Below, piece after piece: positions 10,243 through 20,198 of a stretch of DNA of 64,000 nt. Made by a program: the position numbers and the translations under genes. The notes below the pieces were generated by a model that ran no database searches, was not told the DNA's origin, and saw only the letters and a program-made list of their open reading frames with translations. This DNA comes from Armigeres subalbatus (Eukaryota > Arthropoda > Insecta > Diptera > Culicidae), in contig NC_085139.1 in the NCBI RefSeq assembly GCF_024139115.2, positions 5,551,533 to 5,615,532 of the forward strand, in the 5' to 3' direction. The first letter of the stretch is position 1. Every line of letters begins with the position of its first letter.

Positions 10243-11023
10243 TGGAGCACTAGGAAGCAGAGCACCGTATCCTTGTCGTCGACCGAAGCGGAGTGCTTCG
10301 CTCTAGCAGATGCCAGTGTTGGTAAAATCACTAATAAATATCAATCAACGAGCGCTCCCGTGCGAACGAAATCGTCTGCGATTTTAAAGGAATGCATCAC
10401 GCTTGAATTTTTCATGCCAAAACGCATCATTTCACTCATTTACCAAAAAAATCATTTTGGTTTAAAAACGCATTTGAAATCAATTTGGGGGCAATTTATT
10501 GCTTATACATAAAAAAGTGTCTAATATTTTATGCGACAAACGTCAATTCATTGTTTTTAACGAAGGAGAACAAAAGAAAACCTACGATGATTCAAATGGA
10601 TGATTCAACTCATCCATGAGTTTTTAGGTGCTGAGTTGGGTGCGTTTCAACTCACGCTTGATTTGAATCATCCATGAGTTTTGAGATTTTGAGTTTTTAC
10701 CAACACTGGCAGATGCAGCGTGTGAGGCCATTTGGATCCAAAAGGTCTTAGGTGAGTTAGGAGTGCAAGAAGGGCGATCGCCACTATTGTACGAGGACAA
10801 CCAATCAACCATCGCGATTATGGAGTCGGCTGGACCTTCGAAGCGACTGAAGCACACCGACGTCAAGCTGCATTTTGTGCGTGAGTGTGTAGCCATGAAG
10901 AAGCTTGGAGTTCGCTACATTTCAACGAGTGAGCAGCAAGCAGATTTGTTGACGAAAGGATTGCCCGTGATGACGTTCCGGAATCACTGTTCGAGCATTG
11001 GAGTTTTCCCACGATCAGTTTGA
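10243..11023 (+). pseudogene. RNase H of the inner copia, split by a MITE
   Basis: The left part reads WSTRKQSTVSLSSTEAEC... up to 10313. After the 395-bp MITE the frame resumes at about 10717 as ACEAIWIQKVL, then YEDNQSTIAIMES and YISTSEQQADLLTKGLP, ending at 11023 shortly before the purine run and 3' LTR. Confidence 0.85.
10314..10708. mobile_element. 395-bp hAT-type MITE, copy 1
   Basis: It has inverted ends CAGTGTTGGTAAAA and TTTTTACCAACACTG. A perfect 8-bp duplication GCAGATGC flanks it (10306-10313 and 10709-10716), as made by hAT transposases. A second copy, also 395 bp but in the opposite orientation, lies at 62757-63151. There is no coding frame; it depends on an autonomous hAT element elsewhere. 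Confidence 0.9.
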
Positions 11024-11030
11024 GGAGGGG

Positions 11031-11177
11031 TGTCAAGAATGAGCAAACCAATCGTAGTAGCTTTAGTCAATATTTAGATCGTAGTAGCCATGAGCTTTGA
11101 CTAGAATAAATAAAATCAGTTTGAATTATACCGTCACCAGAAGCAGTCGTCTTTTCATTACTCTGCTATTCACAACA
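11031..11177 (+). repeat. 3' LTR of the inner copia
   Basis: It is the partner of the LTR at 7603-7748 and is followed by the GCAAT duplication. AATAAATAAAA within it could serve as a polyadenylation signal. Confidence 0.9.
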
Positions 11178-11296
11178 GCAATCTACGTTCACATTGAAGA
11201 TGCGGAATTTTTACCACGGGCCAATTAACAAACAAAAGAAAATTTCAAACCGAAAAACAAGCCTACCGCATCCAAGGGCCCGAAACTCCTAGAAAG

Positions 11297-12440
11297 GTGA
11301 GACCTTTTGCGGACGACTGGATTTTCGACTCGGCGTCGTATACGCACATGACCAGTAACAAGCAGCTTCTGAAAAACCTCGAAATCGCAAACGGAAAAGT
11401 TGTAGCGGCGAATGGTGTTATGATGGACATTGTTGCCTATTGTTCGGCATATCTCCAGCCGATGTGTAGAGGTGATCAAATCGGCGTTACGGTCAGTGAA
11501 GTGCAATTGATTCTCGGATTAACGGCAAATCTTCTTTTGGTAAGTAGAATCGTGCAGAAGGGTTGCTCCATCAAGTTTGACAACAATGGCTGCGAAGTCC
11601 ACAATCCAAAGAGTGAGTTGGTGGCGACTGGTAACAACAAAACTCCAACAATCCAAAAGGCTTTGTCATGTAATGCTACAGGAAGTTTTGAGCTTTGGCA
11701 CAAACGGATGGATCATCTCGGTGTTGAAAATCTCAAGAAACTTGCTGGTAGCTTGGCGATTGGCATCACAACTCAACAACAAAAAGGGTGCAGATTATCG
11801 GATCTGTCCAATGGGAAAACAGTTGAAGCTACCTTTTCCGACTCGTGCGGCGTGCATCAGCATGCTGATGGAGACGAACTCGATTGGGGGAGACCCAAAT
11901 TTTATATCACGTTCATCGATGACATGACTAGTCGTAGATTCATGTACTTCCTAAAAACGAAATCATAAAATGAGGTGTTTGCAGTTTTCAAGAGATTCCA
12001 CACGATGGCGGAGCGTCAAGGCGCAAGAAGCTCAAGGCGATTCGAACTGATAACGGTAAGGAATACCTTAACAAAAGTTTTCAAGGTTAGGAGGGCATCC
12101 AACACGAAACAACCACAGCAGAACGGGTTAGTGGAGCGCGTTAACTGGACCATCGTGGAATGTCTATTATTTGAAAGTAATCTTTTTTTTTGTCTTTATT
12201 AGCGTGACTTTCAGCCCTGGGCTGGCTCGTCTCGAACAAAGTAATCTTAAAAGGAAGCCATATACACCGTGGTTTATCTCATCAACCGATCTCCTACTCG
12301 TGGGTTTGAAATGACCCCTGAGGAAGTGTGGAGTGGGAGGAAACCCAACCTTTCACATCTGCGCGTGTTCGGAACAAAACTATGGTTCAAGTCCCAAAGC
12401 AGAAGCGGCGCAAGTGGGATCCTAAATTCCATGAAAGCGT
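11297..12440 (+). pseudogene. Protease and integrase of the outer copia, broken
   Basis: The first frame (11297-11968) carries the protease site WIFDSASYTHM, related to the copia D-S-G-A motif with Ala in place of Gly. It then gives LWHKRMDHLGVENLKKL of the pre-integrase domain and FYITFIDDMTSR of the integrase core. After a stop and shift, QPQQNGLVERVNW holds the third integrase acidic residue. A 53-bp insertion at 12185-12237 interrupts the frame. Beyond it, VYLINRSPTRGFEMTPEEVW and HLRVFGTKLW belong to the integrase C-terminal part. Confidence 0.8.
12185..12237 (-). mobile_element. 5'-truncated retrotransposon tail (53 bp) with TSD
   Basis: It is flanked by AAAGTAATCTT on both sides (12174-12184 and 12238-12248). 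Read on the minus strand it ends CTAATAAAGAC followed by an A-run, the form of a truncated LINE or SINE 3' end inserted by target-primed reverse transcription. Confidence 0.75.
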
Positions 12441-12845
12441 ATTGACGGGCTACGACGATGAAAAAACCAGAAGAAGAAAACTACAATCGTGAGTCGGGAA
12501 ATCATTTTGCTGAATGAAAGTGTTTCGCATCTCGCGCCTTCTTTAGCAAAAAAAAAATCAAGCGACCAACTACGTTCGTCAAGTTAAGCATTGACGATCT
12601 GGTTGTATACCCCGAACCGGCAGTTTGTCAACCGGACGGTGCGTCAGTTGGCGATGATTGGATACCAACGACGACTTCAATCAAACTTCTTCAAGCTCAA
12701 ATTCAAGCGATGAAGGTGATACCAGTACTTCAACTTTGACTGACTTTGTGCTCGTTTTCGCGACAAACTTCAGAACCACCTCGGTCAAGGGTGTTGAAGC
12801 GCAACGGACGGGAGCATGTTCTTCCCGGCAAGTATAAAGATTACC

Positions 12846-13645
12846 TTTAATTTTATTGGCATATCGGTCTTGATGCTGCTCGTATAGAGGAAGGGAGCAG
12901 CGTGTGTGAGAAAGCAGATGGGAAAGAAACGGAGTCTGAATGTTATCGCTAGGCAGCGACAAGTGTGAAAATGGTTTGAAAGGTGTTGAAGTATGCGAGG
13001 GCCATTTGAGAATAATTAAATTATCGAAGCGTCCGTCTTTGCCGTACATCCTTTCTGGGGATCTGCTTTCTCACACACGCTGCTCCCTTCCTCTATACGA
13101 GCAGCATCAAGACCGATATGCCAATAAAATTAAATTTAAACTGATCACGGTCGTACAGCTTCTGTCTAATAAGAAATGATTTGGCGCGTAAATAAGAATT
13201 GTGGTTCCAATAGCATCATATGGTGGCATCGGGAGAGACTCGGTGCAATGTGTACAAACCATACACGACCATCGATGATTCTCCAAATGATGAACATCGA
13301 TCGCTAGAACTAATTAAGTATTAGCCGAATAAATAAATATGCGAATCGTTGCCTCCGTTTTTGCCAGTCTCGGTAACAGTGACTCCCAATCATTGCTCGA
13401 GCCATCCCAAACGGGATGTATGGACGCTTCGAAAGTTATTATTCTCAAATGGCCCTCGCATACTTCAGCACCTTTCAAAACATTTTCATACTTGTCGCCG
13501 CTGCCTAGCGATAACATTCAGACTCCGTTTCTTTCCCACCTGCTTTCTCACACACGCTGCTCCCTTCCTCTATACGAGCAGCATCAAGACCGATATGCCA
13601 ATAAAATTAAATTTAAACTGATCACGGTCGTACAGCTTCTGTCTA
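12846..13645. mobile_element. Foldback-type insertion (800 bp) in the outer copia
   Basis: The direct repeat ATAAAGATTACC lies on both sides (12834-12845 and 13646-13657). Inside, about 200 bases at 12848-13055 are repeated in inverse at roughly 13405-13600, including GGCATATCGGTCTTGATGCT and GTTATCGCTAGGCAGCG. A 110-base block ending TACAGCTTCTGTCTAATAA occurs twice in the same direction (13065-13175 and 13541-13649). No protein is encoded; the open frames here mirror each other. Confidence 0.7.
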
Positions 13646-13659
13646 ATAAAGATTACCAT

Positions 13660-14213
13660 GTAAATAGCACTGGACTACCCGGTTTACCACTTTCACAGCC
13701 AACCTCCAACGACAATTCAACGGACTTCCACGGATTTTCCGATGACGAATGCACTGGCAGACGCAACGATAACGACGGTTTTGTGGCAATAGTATCTGGA
13801 ATAAAAGGCGGATCTGAAAACGACCCTGCTTCGCATCAAGAAGCGCTGACGAGGGACGATAGCGACGCATGGAAATGTGCCATGCAGGAGGAGTTTGATG
13901 CGCTGGTGGACAACAGCACCTGGACTCTGATCCCGCTCCCGAAGGGTCGATCAAGTGCAAATGGGTGTACAAAGCAAAGTGTGGTGCTGCAGGGAATCCA
14001 CATCGTTACAAGGCACGGTTAGTCGTCAAAGGCTATTCCCAGCGAAAGGGGATAGACTACGACGAAACGAACGCTCCCGTTGTGCGATACAGTTTGCTGC
14101 GATACCTTTTCGCCCTAGCTGTCAAGCATGACCTCGCCATCGATCAAATGGATGCAGTAATGGCCTTTTTGCAGGGGAATCTCAACGAGATTTATATGGA
14201 GCAGCGACCATAA
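13660..14213 (+). pseudogene. Start of reverse transcriptase of the outer copia
   Basis: AWKCAMQEEFDALVDNSTWT and LIPLPKGR are followed by a frameshift and HRYKARLVVKGYSQRKGIDY, APVVRYSLLRYL and IDQMDAVMAFLQGNL. The catalytic YVDD part is absent because the element stops at 14213, where RTE sequence on the other strand begins. Confidence 0.8.
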
Positions 14214-15557
14214 AGCGTTTTGTAGATAGTCAGTTTGGTACGGCGGCGAACTCTATTCGATCGAAGCGTTTAACGGAGTCCAAAGTTCCTATGATTTCCT
14301 GCCATGATGCGTCCCCGAATTTCTCTGCTGGTATCGTTATCGGAGGTCACCAGTTTAGCTTCGCTTTTCAGTCTGATGTAGGCTTCCTCCATCTTCTCAA
14401 AGATACGTGCCATAGCATGAATGTCGTCGGCGAAACAAAATAACAAAATAACGGTGTCAATCCCTGCCCTTCGTATTACTCCCTCCAAAGCAATGTTGAA
14501 TAGCAGACCCGAGAGACCATCACCTTAGCGGGCGCGTTTCGAAGGGACTCGAGAATGCCCCTGAAACACGAACTACGCACACTACCCATCGTCGCCTTCT
14601 TCTTCTTCTTATTGGCATTACATCCCCACACTGGGACAGAGCCGCCTCGCAGCTTAGTGTTCATTCAGCACTTCCACAGTTATTAACTGCGAGGTTTCTA
14701 AGCCAAGTTACCATTTTGCATTCGTATATCATGAGGCTAACACGATGATACTTTTATGCCCAGGGAAGTCGAGACAATTTCCAATCCGAAAATTGCCTAG
14801 ACCGGCACCGGGAATCGAACCCAGCCACCCTCAGCATGGTCTTGCTTTGTAGCCGCGCGTCTTACCGCACGGCTAAGGAGGGCCCCCATCGTCGCCTTGG
14901 TCAACCTTATCAGTTTATCCGGAAATCCGTTTTCGCGCATATAGCTGCCATAGCTGGTCCCGATCGATTGTATCATATGCGGCTTTGAAGTCGAAAAATA
15001 GATGATGTGTGGGCACGTTGTATTCGCGGCATTTCTGCAGTACCTGACGTACGGCGAACACCTTTGGTAGAGCGTTCACCCATAAATCCCGGTTGGTACT
15101 GCCCCACGAACTATCTTGCTATTGGTGTTAGTCATCGGCATAAAATTTGGGAGAATACCTTGTAGGCGGCGTTCAGCAATGTGATTGCGCGGTAGTTGCT
15201 ATAATCCAGCTTATCGCCCTTTTTGTCGATAGAACACATGAAACCTTCCATCCACTCCTGCGGCAAAACCTCATCCTCCCATACGTTGGTAATTACCCTG
15301 TGTAGCGCTGTAGCCAGTGCCTCACCATCGTGTTTAAATAGCTCTCCAGGGACTTTGTTGTTTTTCAGCCAGCCGATCTTCTCCTGGATTTCCTGGAGAT
15401 TCGGAGCCGGAAGTCGTATGTCCTGCGCGCGTGCCATACCGCCACCGTTGTCTGCCACATCACCTTTCAGGTGCTCTTCGGAATGCTGTCGGCACCTTAG
15501 GATCACCTCACGCTCGTCTGTAAGAAGGTTCCCGTTTAGGGGCCGTACACTAATCAC
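14214..15557 (-). pseudogene. RTE-type LINE fragment split by a SINE
   Basis: On the minus strand 15557-15132 reads REVILRCRQHSEEHLKGDV, KIGWLKNNKVPGEL, LPQEWMEGFMCSIDKKGDKL and YSNYRAITLLNAAYKVFSQI. These match the same positions of the fuller LINE at 33488-36711. The sequence from 14600 down to 14214 matches later RT parts (FCFADDIHAMARIF, DNDTSREIRGRIMAGN). It lacks both ends, contains several frameshifts, and carries a Feilai-type SINE at 14599-14884. Confidence 0.8.
14599..14884 (-). mobile_element. Feilai-type tRNA-derived SINE
   Basis: On the minus strand it starts GGGCCCTCCTTAGCCGTGCG, contains the box-B motif GGTTCGATTCCCGGTGCC and ends in an AAGAAGAAG tail. CCCATCGTCGCCTT flanks it (14585-14598 and 14885-14898), so the insertion is complete and split an RTE fragment. 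The name rests on my memory of the Aedes Feilai family. Confidence 0.85.
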
Positions 15558-16229
15558 GTAAGCATTTTTTCTGGGTTTTTAAACCCCCCCATCCCCATGT
15601 AAGATTTTTGCCATACAAATTATTTTTTATTTATATGGAACGTAAGAAAATTGCCATGTTCCAAGCTTCCAATCGTGCTCCTTTATTCGTCGCCTAGGTC
15701 GTTGCCGGTTGCAGGGTGGCCACTCACCCGGGAATCCGGGAAAACCGGGAAAAACACGGGAATTTTAAATCACCGGGAAAAAGCCGGAAAAACCAGGGAA
15801 TATGATTAAGCTACCGGGAATTTCTCCAAATTTATATTTTTTCAAATTTATATTTATATTCAAATTTATATTAAATTTATTATTAATTTTTTTTTATTTC
15901 AAAAGTATATGTTATTCTTTAATCATTTATGTAAAAATAGCAGATTTGCTAATAACGTTAAAACACTTGAAATTGAGGCTGCATTTTGGAAGGTCGTAGG
16001 AACTTTGAATACTTTTTTCTTAAATTTTATCAGCAATCCTAATTGCTTTTATAATATTCTGACATAATTTCGAAAATTCCTACAAACTTAATTTTTTTAC
16101 CGGGGTCTCAGAAAAATGTTAAACTATTCTGTCAAGATTGCTGAAAGTCAGCACATAATCGGCCGAAATCAGCGAACAAACGCCATTTTTGTTGGAATAT
16201 CAATTATTTATTTTGCTGGCACACGACGG

Positions 16230-16640
16230 TGCGGATTTTTTTCCGAGATGCAGAAATTAAAACTAAGTGTGTACAGACTGCTTTCTGTATGTGTGTATGT
16301 ATGTATGTTTTTGTGTGCACAAACATGTGAGACACACTTTTTGGAATTAAGCATTATCCGATTTGCTCTCAACAAGTTGCATTCTACGCGGAACACGGTT
16401 TAGCTTTTCGCTTCCGGAGATATTGAAAAATATTGTTTTTTTTTGCCAAGGGTTCCCCTCTAACAAATTTAGAAACGTCGAATTTTTTCTACATAAATTG
16501 CTGCAATGCATTCAAATGAACCCAAATAGATGTGAATTGATGGAAATAGTGAAATTGATCCTCCTAAATTGATATTTTTGCCTTTCTGATGCTTTTTTTT
16601 ATTTTTTTTATGTGCTAGAAAGGCACCACCAATGCCCAGG
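16230..16640 (+). repeat. Dispersed repeat family X, copy 2, with tRNA-like flank
   Basis: It includes GTGTACAGACTGCTTTCTGT, a TG-rich run, GTGAGACACACTTTTTGG and a terminal GTGCTAGAAAGGCACCACC. Just beyond, at 16730-16765, GTGGGTTCAATCCCAGGCTC resembles a tRNA box B and may belong to a SINE remnant. Confidence 0.45.
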
Positions 16641-17432
16641 TGGATTAATCTACCTGGGCTTAGAAGATAGGTTTTCTGAAAACAAAGTTTTGACTTGGTA
16701 GTCATATGGCTATAGCTTCTGCCTCATATGGGGGAGTGGGTTCAATCCCAGGCTCGTCTCATTCCTACTTTGTATTCCTTTTCCATAAATTTCTCATGTT
16801 CTAGCAATCGCTAAAACAGGACATGGACTTCCATACCGTTTCCACTTCTATCCTACATCTTCAAATTGACTATTCTAGCAGTAAGTGCTAGAATTGAAAA
16901 TGAACGGAAAGCTAGTTTCCTATATCCGATAAGAATTCCATCAATTGCTTTCTCCTACCACACTGGTAACTCGTGAACCAAGACGAAACTCTGCCCGTCA
17001 ACCTCGTCCAAAAAAAATCTATAAAATTCCGCATGAACTAGTGGCAAGTGCAGAGGTATATTCGGCTTGCAGTGGGCGAGTGAATGCATCATCAATTCCT
17101 ACCCTTCCCTTCATTGACTTGCATTCTGACGTGGTAGGCGCCAGTGTGACCTAACAAATGAGATCACCAGTACTTCTACATTGAAGATGAGTGCTAGTTC
17201 CAACATCTGTTGATTTATGTGCAAGAACAGCTGATCTGGTCATAATGGAGTAGCAACTACGATCAGTTAATCAAGCTCAAGAAGCTCAAGCTCAAGGTTT
17301 ACTTAAAATGAAGTCCTAGCTTGCAAAGGCAAAAGTGACAGCAAAAGACTGTTAGAGCGAACAGGCTGTTGGTACTGTTTGACTATCAATGCGAGAAGGT
17401 AGAGAAACCATTAGACATATAAATATTATTTA

Positions 17433-17761
17433 CACGGTTAGAAAAAAGTACTTTATATTAGGTACTTTTCACTCAAATCGGGAGTTCAGTGTGGGAACCC
17501 AAAATTAAGTAATTTTTTCTTGAAATTAAATAAAATTCACTTAATATTAAGTAAAATATACTAAAATATAATAGAAACTAACCAAAAGTTAGGTAAATTT
17601 CACTCAACTTTTGTAAACATGAGATTACTCAACGTTGGGTTCCCACACTTTAATGCCCTTGTTGAGTGGTTTTGCTCTTCATTTTATGACAACAAAAGGA
17701 AGAGTGAGGGAGATGCAAGAGAAAAAAAGTACCTAAAATTAGGTACTTTTTTCTAACCGTG
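17433..17761. mobile_element. Intact 329-bp MITE of the CACGGTTAG family
   Basis: The ends CACGGTTAGAAAAAAGTACT and AGTACTTTTTTCTAACCGTG (consensus) are inverted repeats flanked by TA at 17431-17432 and 17762-17763. A TA duplication is typical of Tc1/mariner-related MITEs. A broken relative is at 3602-4629. Confidence 0.8.
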
Positions 17762-17763
17762 TA

Positions 17764-18230
17764 GATAAAAATAGTTAAATGACTCATCAATAGGGTGGCT
17801 CAAAAAACACTTTTTCAAATTTTTTGATGGGCCACCCTCTTATTCGGTTCCATTTGATGCCCTGATGCTCTGGACAAAATTTCAGCCAAATCGGTCAAGT
17901 CTTTTGCAGCAGTCTGTTAGAGTGTTAGAACGCAATTCTTATTATAAAATAACAATTGATACTTACAAATCTCGCTTAACTTTTCAAAAGGACTTAAGTA
18001 ACATTTTTTCATGAATTAATTTAAATAGCGCAATAAACATGAAAACATGAAAGCAATTGATTGCAGTACTCAAATTGATTCATGAAAAATGTTATATCCT
18101 TTTGAAAAGTTAACGAGAAATGTTGAACATTGTATATACCAAGAAATTATTCTCTTTGTTCAAATAAAATACATTATTTCACATAATATGGACAAAAGTG
18201 CTCAAAACATTATCAGATACTTTTAAGTGT
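17764..18230. other. Spacer with a small hairpin
   Basis: AGGGTGGCTCAAAAAACACT and the inverse GGGCCACCCT form a short hairpin at 17792-17838. I see no gene. Confidence 0.4.
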
Positions 18231-18846
18231 TTCCGGGAAAATACCGGGAAAACCGGGAAAAAACCCGGGAATTTATTTTGTCGACAAGAGTGGTCAGGGT
18301 CACCCTGCGATTGTATCGAGTCATATTATCTTCTATGTCGTTCGTAATGGTTATTTTAAATGCAAACCTCCTGTCTCGTCGGAGGGCCGTCGCGTCAGGT
18401 CTGTTTAGCGTTCCACCTAACACCAAGACATGGGCTTGTGCGATTTGAGCCGCACACGGTCGTTTTGGTGGAGCCTACCTGCGGATACATGCAGCTTTTT
18501 TATAGAGGTTTAACAGAGCCTACTGTCAAACCCCACCACATTCTAGGCAGACACCACAACTCGCAGATGACCTGGGGAGGGATCGTCAAGCCCTTGGACG
18601 TAGTCCCTGCTGCCCCCGAAATAAACCTTGATTCTTTGATATATTTTGGCGAAAATAAGTTTTATGAAACATTTGATATGGAAGTGTGCCATGTTTGGAC
18701 CTGCGTCTAATATGGTGCTTCCACTTTACTAGGAGTTTAAATTTGCACCTCTTTTTCGTAAATGGGAGTGTTTCTAAAACTATCAATGAGTTTGAGTTTA
18801 CATTAAGTTTGTTTATACTCATCTATTCTTTTATTGTCCTTTCCAG

Positions 18847-19912
18847 AATTCTCAAACGAGACCCTTACCACAAGCGCAGCCTGACCGTCCAGATCGGCTG
18901 TCTCATGGAGCTCAAGGACTTCAACAAGCTCTTCTACGTAGCCCATAAGCTGGTGGATTTCTATCCGGATGATGCGATATCATGGTACGCCGTCGGGTGC
19001 TATTACGACCTCATAGGGAAAAGCGATCCGGCCCGGAGGTATCTCTCCAAGGCTACGACGTTGGATCGTCTCTACGGACCGGCATGGTTGGCCTATGGGC
19101 ACTCCTTCGCTAAAGAAAACGAACATGACCAAGCCATGGCTGCGTACTTCAAGGCGACCCAGCTGATGCGCGGATGTCACTTACCGTTGCTGTACATCGG
19201 CGTAGAATGTGGACTTACCAAGAATTTGGAGATGGCAGAGAAATTTTTCTATCAGGCTATGGCCATAGCTCCGTTGGATGTTTACGTACTGCATGAGCTG
19301 GGTGTGCTAAAGTTCGAGTACGAGCTGTACGAAAGTGCCGAAGAAGTGTTCCGAACCACGCTGGACATGGTGCAGAGTATGGCCAAGGCGAATCGGGAAC
19401 CGATCTCCATTCGATGGGAGCCGTTGCTGAACAACTTGGGGCATTGTTGTAGGAAGAACAAAAAGTATGAGGAAGCGCTGGAGTTTCATAGGCGGGCTTT
19501 GTTTTTGAAGCCGTTGAGTGCGTCGACATACACGGCTATTGGATTTGTTCAATCGTTGATGGGCAATCTGGATGAGGCGGTCGAATCATTCCACAAAAGT
19601 TTATCGCTGCGAAGGGACGATGTTTTCACGACGACAATTCTGAAGTATGTGATAGAAGATCTCGCCGAAGAGGCACCATTGCCGTTCTACGGGGAAGGGG
19701 AGGAAGGCGAATTTGAGGATAAAGAAGATGGTGGCAATGATACGCGAGGAGATGATGATATGGATGAGGACGGAAAACCAGTGGTTCCTGGTGGAGACAG
19801 CAACGAGGCAGATGCAGTTCCTGTGCGGCTGAAGTTGAAGTTCGACGAATATGACTCGAACGCTTCGCCTGCTAGTGATACCAGCGTGGATGACATGAGT
19901 ATGGATCTGTAA
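18847..19912 (+). CDS. Cdc16: CDC16/APC6, last coding exon
   Basis: A pyrimidine-rich acceptor TATTGTCCTTTCCAG ends at 18846; the exon opens as ILKRDPYHKR and runs about 354 residues to TAA at 19910-19912. It matches the C-terminal half of CDC16/APC6, a tetratricopeptide-repeat scaffold subunit of the anaphase-promoting complex, the ubiquitin ligase driving mitotic exit in the nucleus. Diagnostic blocks are HKLVDFYPDDAISWYAVGCY, ARRYLSKATTLD, GPAWLAYGHSFA, EHDQAMAAYFKA, GCHLPLLYIGVE, WEPLLNNLGHCCRK, STYTAIGFVQSLMGN and LSLRRDD. The TPRs fill residues 1 to about 265 of the exon; an acidic, Gly/Asp-rich tail follows, as in other APC6 proteins. The open frame extends upstream of 18847, but that part is intronic. 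Earlier exons were not found in the window. The gene converges on Gdh, whose stop is 286 bases away. Confidence 0.9.
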
Positions 19913-20161
19913 GGTGTTGTCTGGGGTACGAGCTTGGAAGGGTGAGTATAGTGAGATTCAATTGCCGCATATTTATTCTAGAAAAGTTCAATATAACTCA
20001 TTAAAATACAAATTGTTCTATAATAAGTTTACTTATATTAAGAGAACGCCATATTTTTTATTCGAGACAATCCCATCTCATTACACTATGGAGCGGTGTT
20101 ATTAAAAAATATTCTTTCAACAGAAATTTACTTACATTTTACAACAAAACAAATTCATCAA

Positions 20162-20167
20162 TTTATT
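20162..20167 (-). terminator. Polyadenylation signal of Gdh
   Basis: AATAAA is present on the minus strand about 32 bases beyond the Gdh stop codon. The 3' untranslated region would be very short, and would end in the 286-base gap between Gdh and CDC16. Confidence 0.55.
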
Positions 20168-20198
20168 ACGAAAATTATTCTAACTCGAATTGGAACAT

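Larger units (their letters stand above)
7603..11177 (+). mobile_element. Complete but internally deleted copia element with short LTRs
   Basis: The LTRs are 146 bp (7603-7748) and 147 bp (11031-11177), begin TGTCAAGAATGAGC, end CACAACA, and differ at only a few bases. GCAAT lies on both sides (7598-7602 and 11178-11182). The primer-binding site GGTTATTGACCCAG follows the 5' LTR, and a purine run TGAGGAGGGG precedes the 3' LTR. Inside are remnants of gag, integrase, half of reverse transcriptase and RNase H. Protease and the catalytic half of reverse transcriptase are absent. It cannot move by itself, yet its near-identical LTRs argue for a recent insertion, so supply of enzymes in trans is likely. 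Confidence 0.9.
7233..14213 (+). mobile_element. Copia-type LTR retrotransposon (outer, degraded, 3'-truncated)
   Basis: A primer-binding site GGTTATGGGCC lies at 7307-7317, the copia-type match to an internal part of initiator tRNA-Met. The 5' LTR should end just before it; its left edge is not resolved (TGTTAATATTAG at 7233 is a candidate). Gag starts near 7364, is interrupted at 7598 by a second copia element, and resumes in the same frame at 11183 (AIYVHIEDAEF). Protease, integrase and the first part of reverse transcriptase follow to 14213. There the element meets an RTE fragment on the other strand, and no 3' LTR is seen. Other insertions are at 12185-12237 and 12846-13645. Confidence 0.75.
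15713..18308. repeat. CCGGGAAA-rich ends bounding a mixed repeat block
   Basis: CAGGGTGGCCACTC followed by ACCGGGAAAA repeats lies at 15713-15800. CCGGGAAAA repeats followed by GAGTGGTCAGGG and CACCCTG lie at 18228-18308. The outermost CAGGGTG/CACCCTG pair is inverted, as in hAT ends, but the CCGGGAAA runs are in the same direction and no 8-bp duplication was found. It may be one large hAT-type element or two separate copies. Inside are a family X copy (16230-16640) and the MITE at 17433. Confidence 0.4.

Noticed and set aside
14790..14884. Functional tRNA genes at SINE heads (also 24600-24707, 30868-30940, 44495-44570 and 60060-60132)
   Set aside because: Each is followed by SINE body sequence rather than a terminator, and the anticodon arms do not fold.
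15713..18308. A single hAT element bounded by CAGGGTG and CACCCTG
   Set aside because: The flanking 8-base duplication is absent and the CCGGGAAA runs are in the same rather than inverted direction, so it is reported only as a low-confidence repeat block.
18223..18720. Upstream CDC16 exon in the frames before 18847
   Set aside because: The translations do not match CDC16, and the stretch includes CCGGGAAA repeat and LINE-like debris; a good acceptor marks the exon start at 18847.
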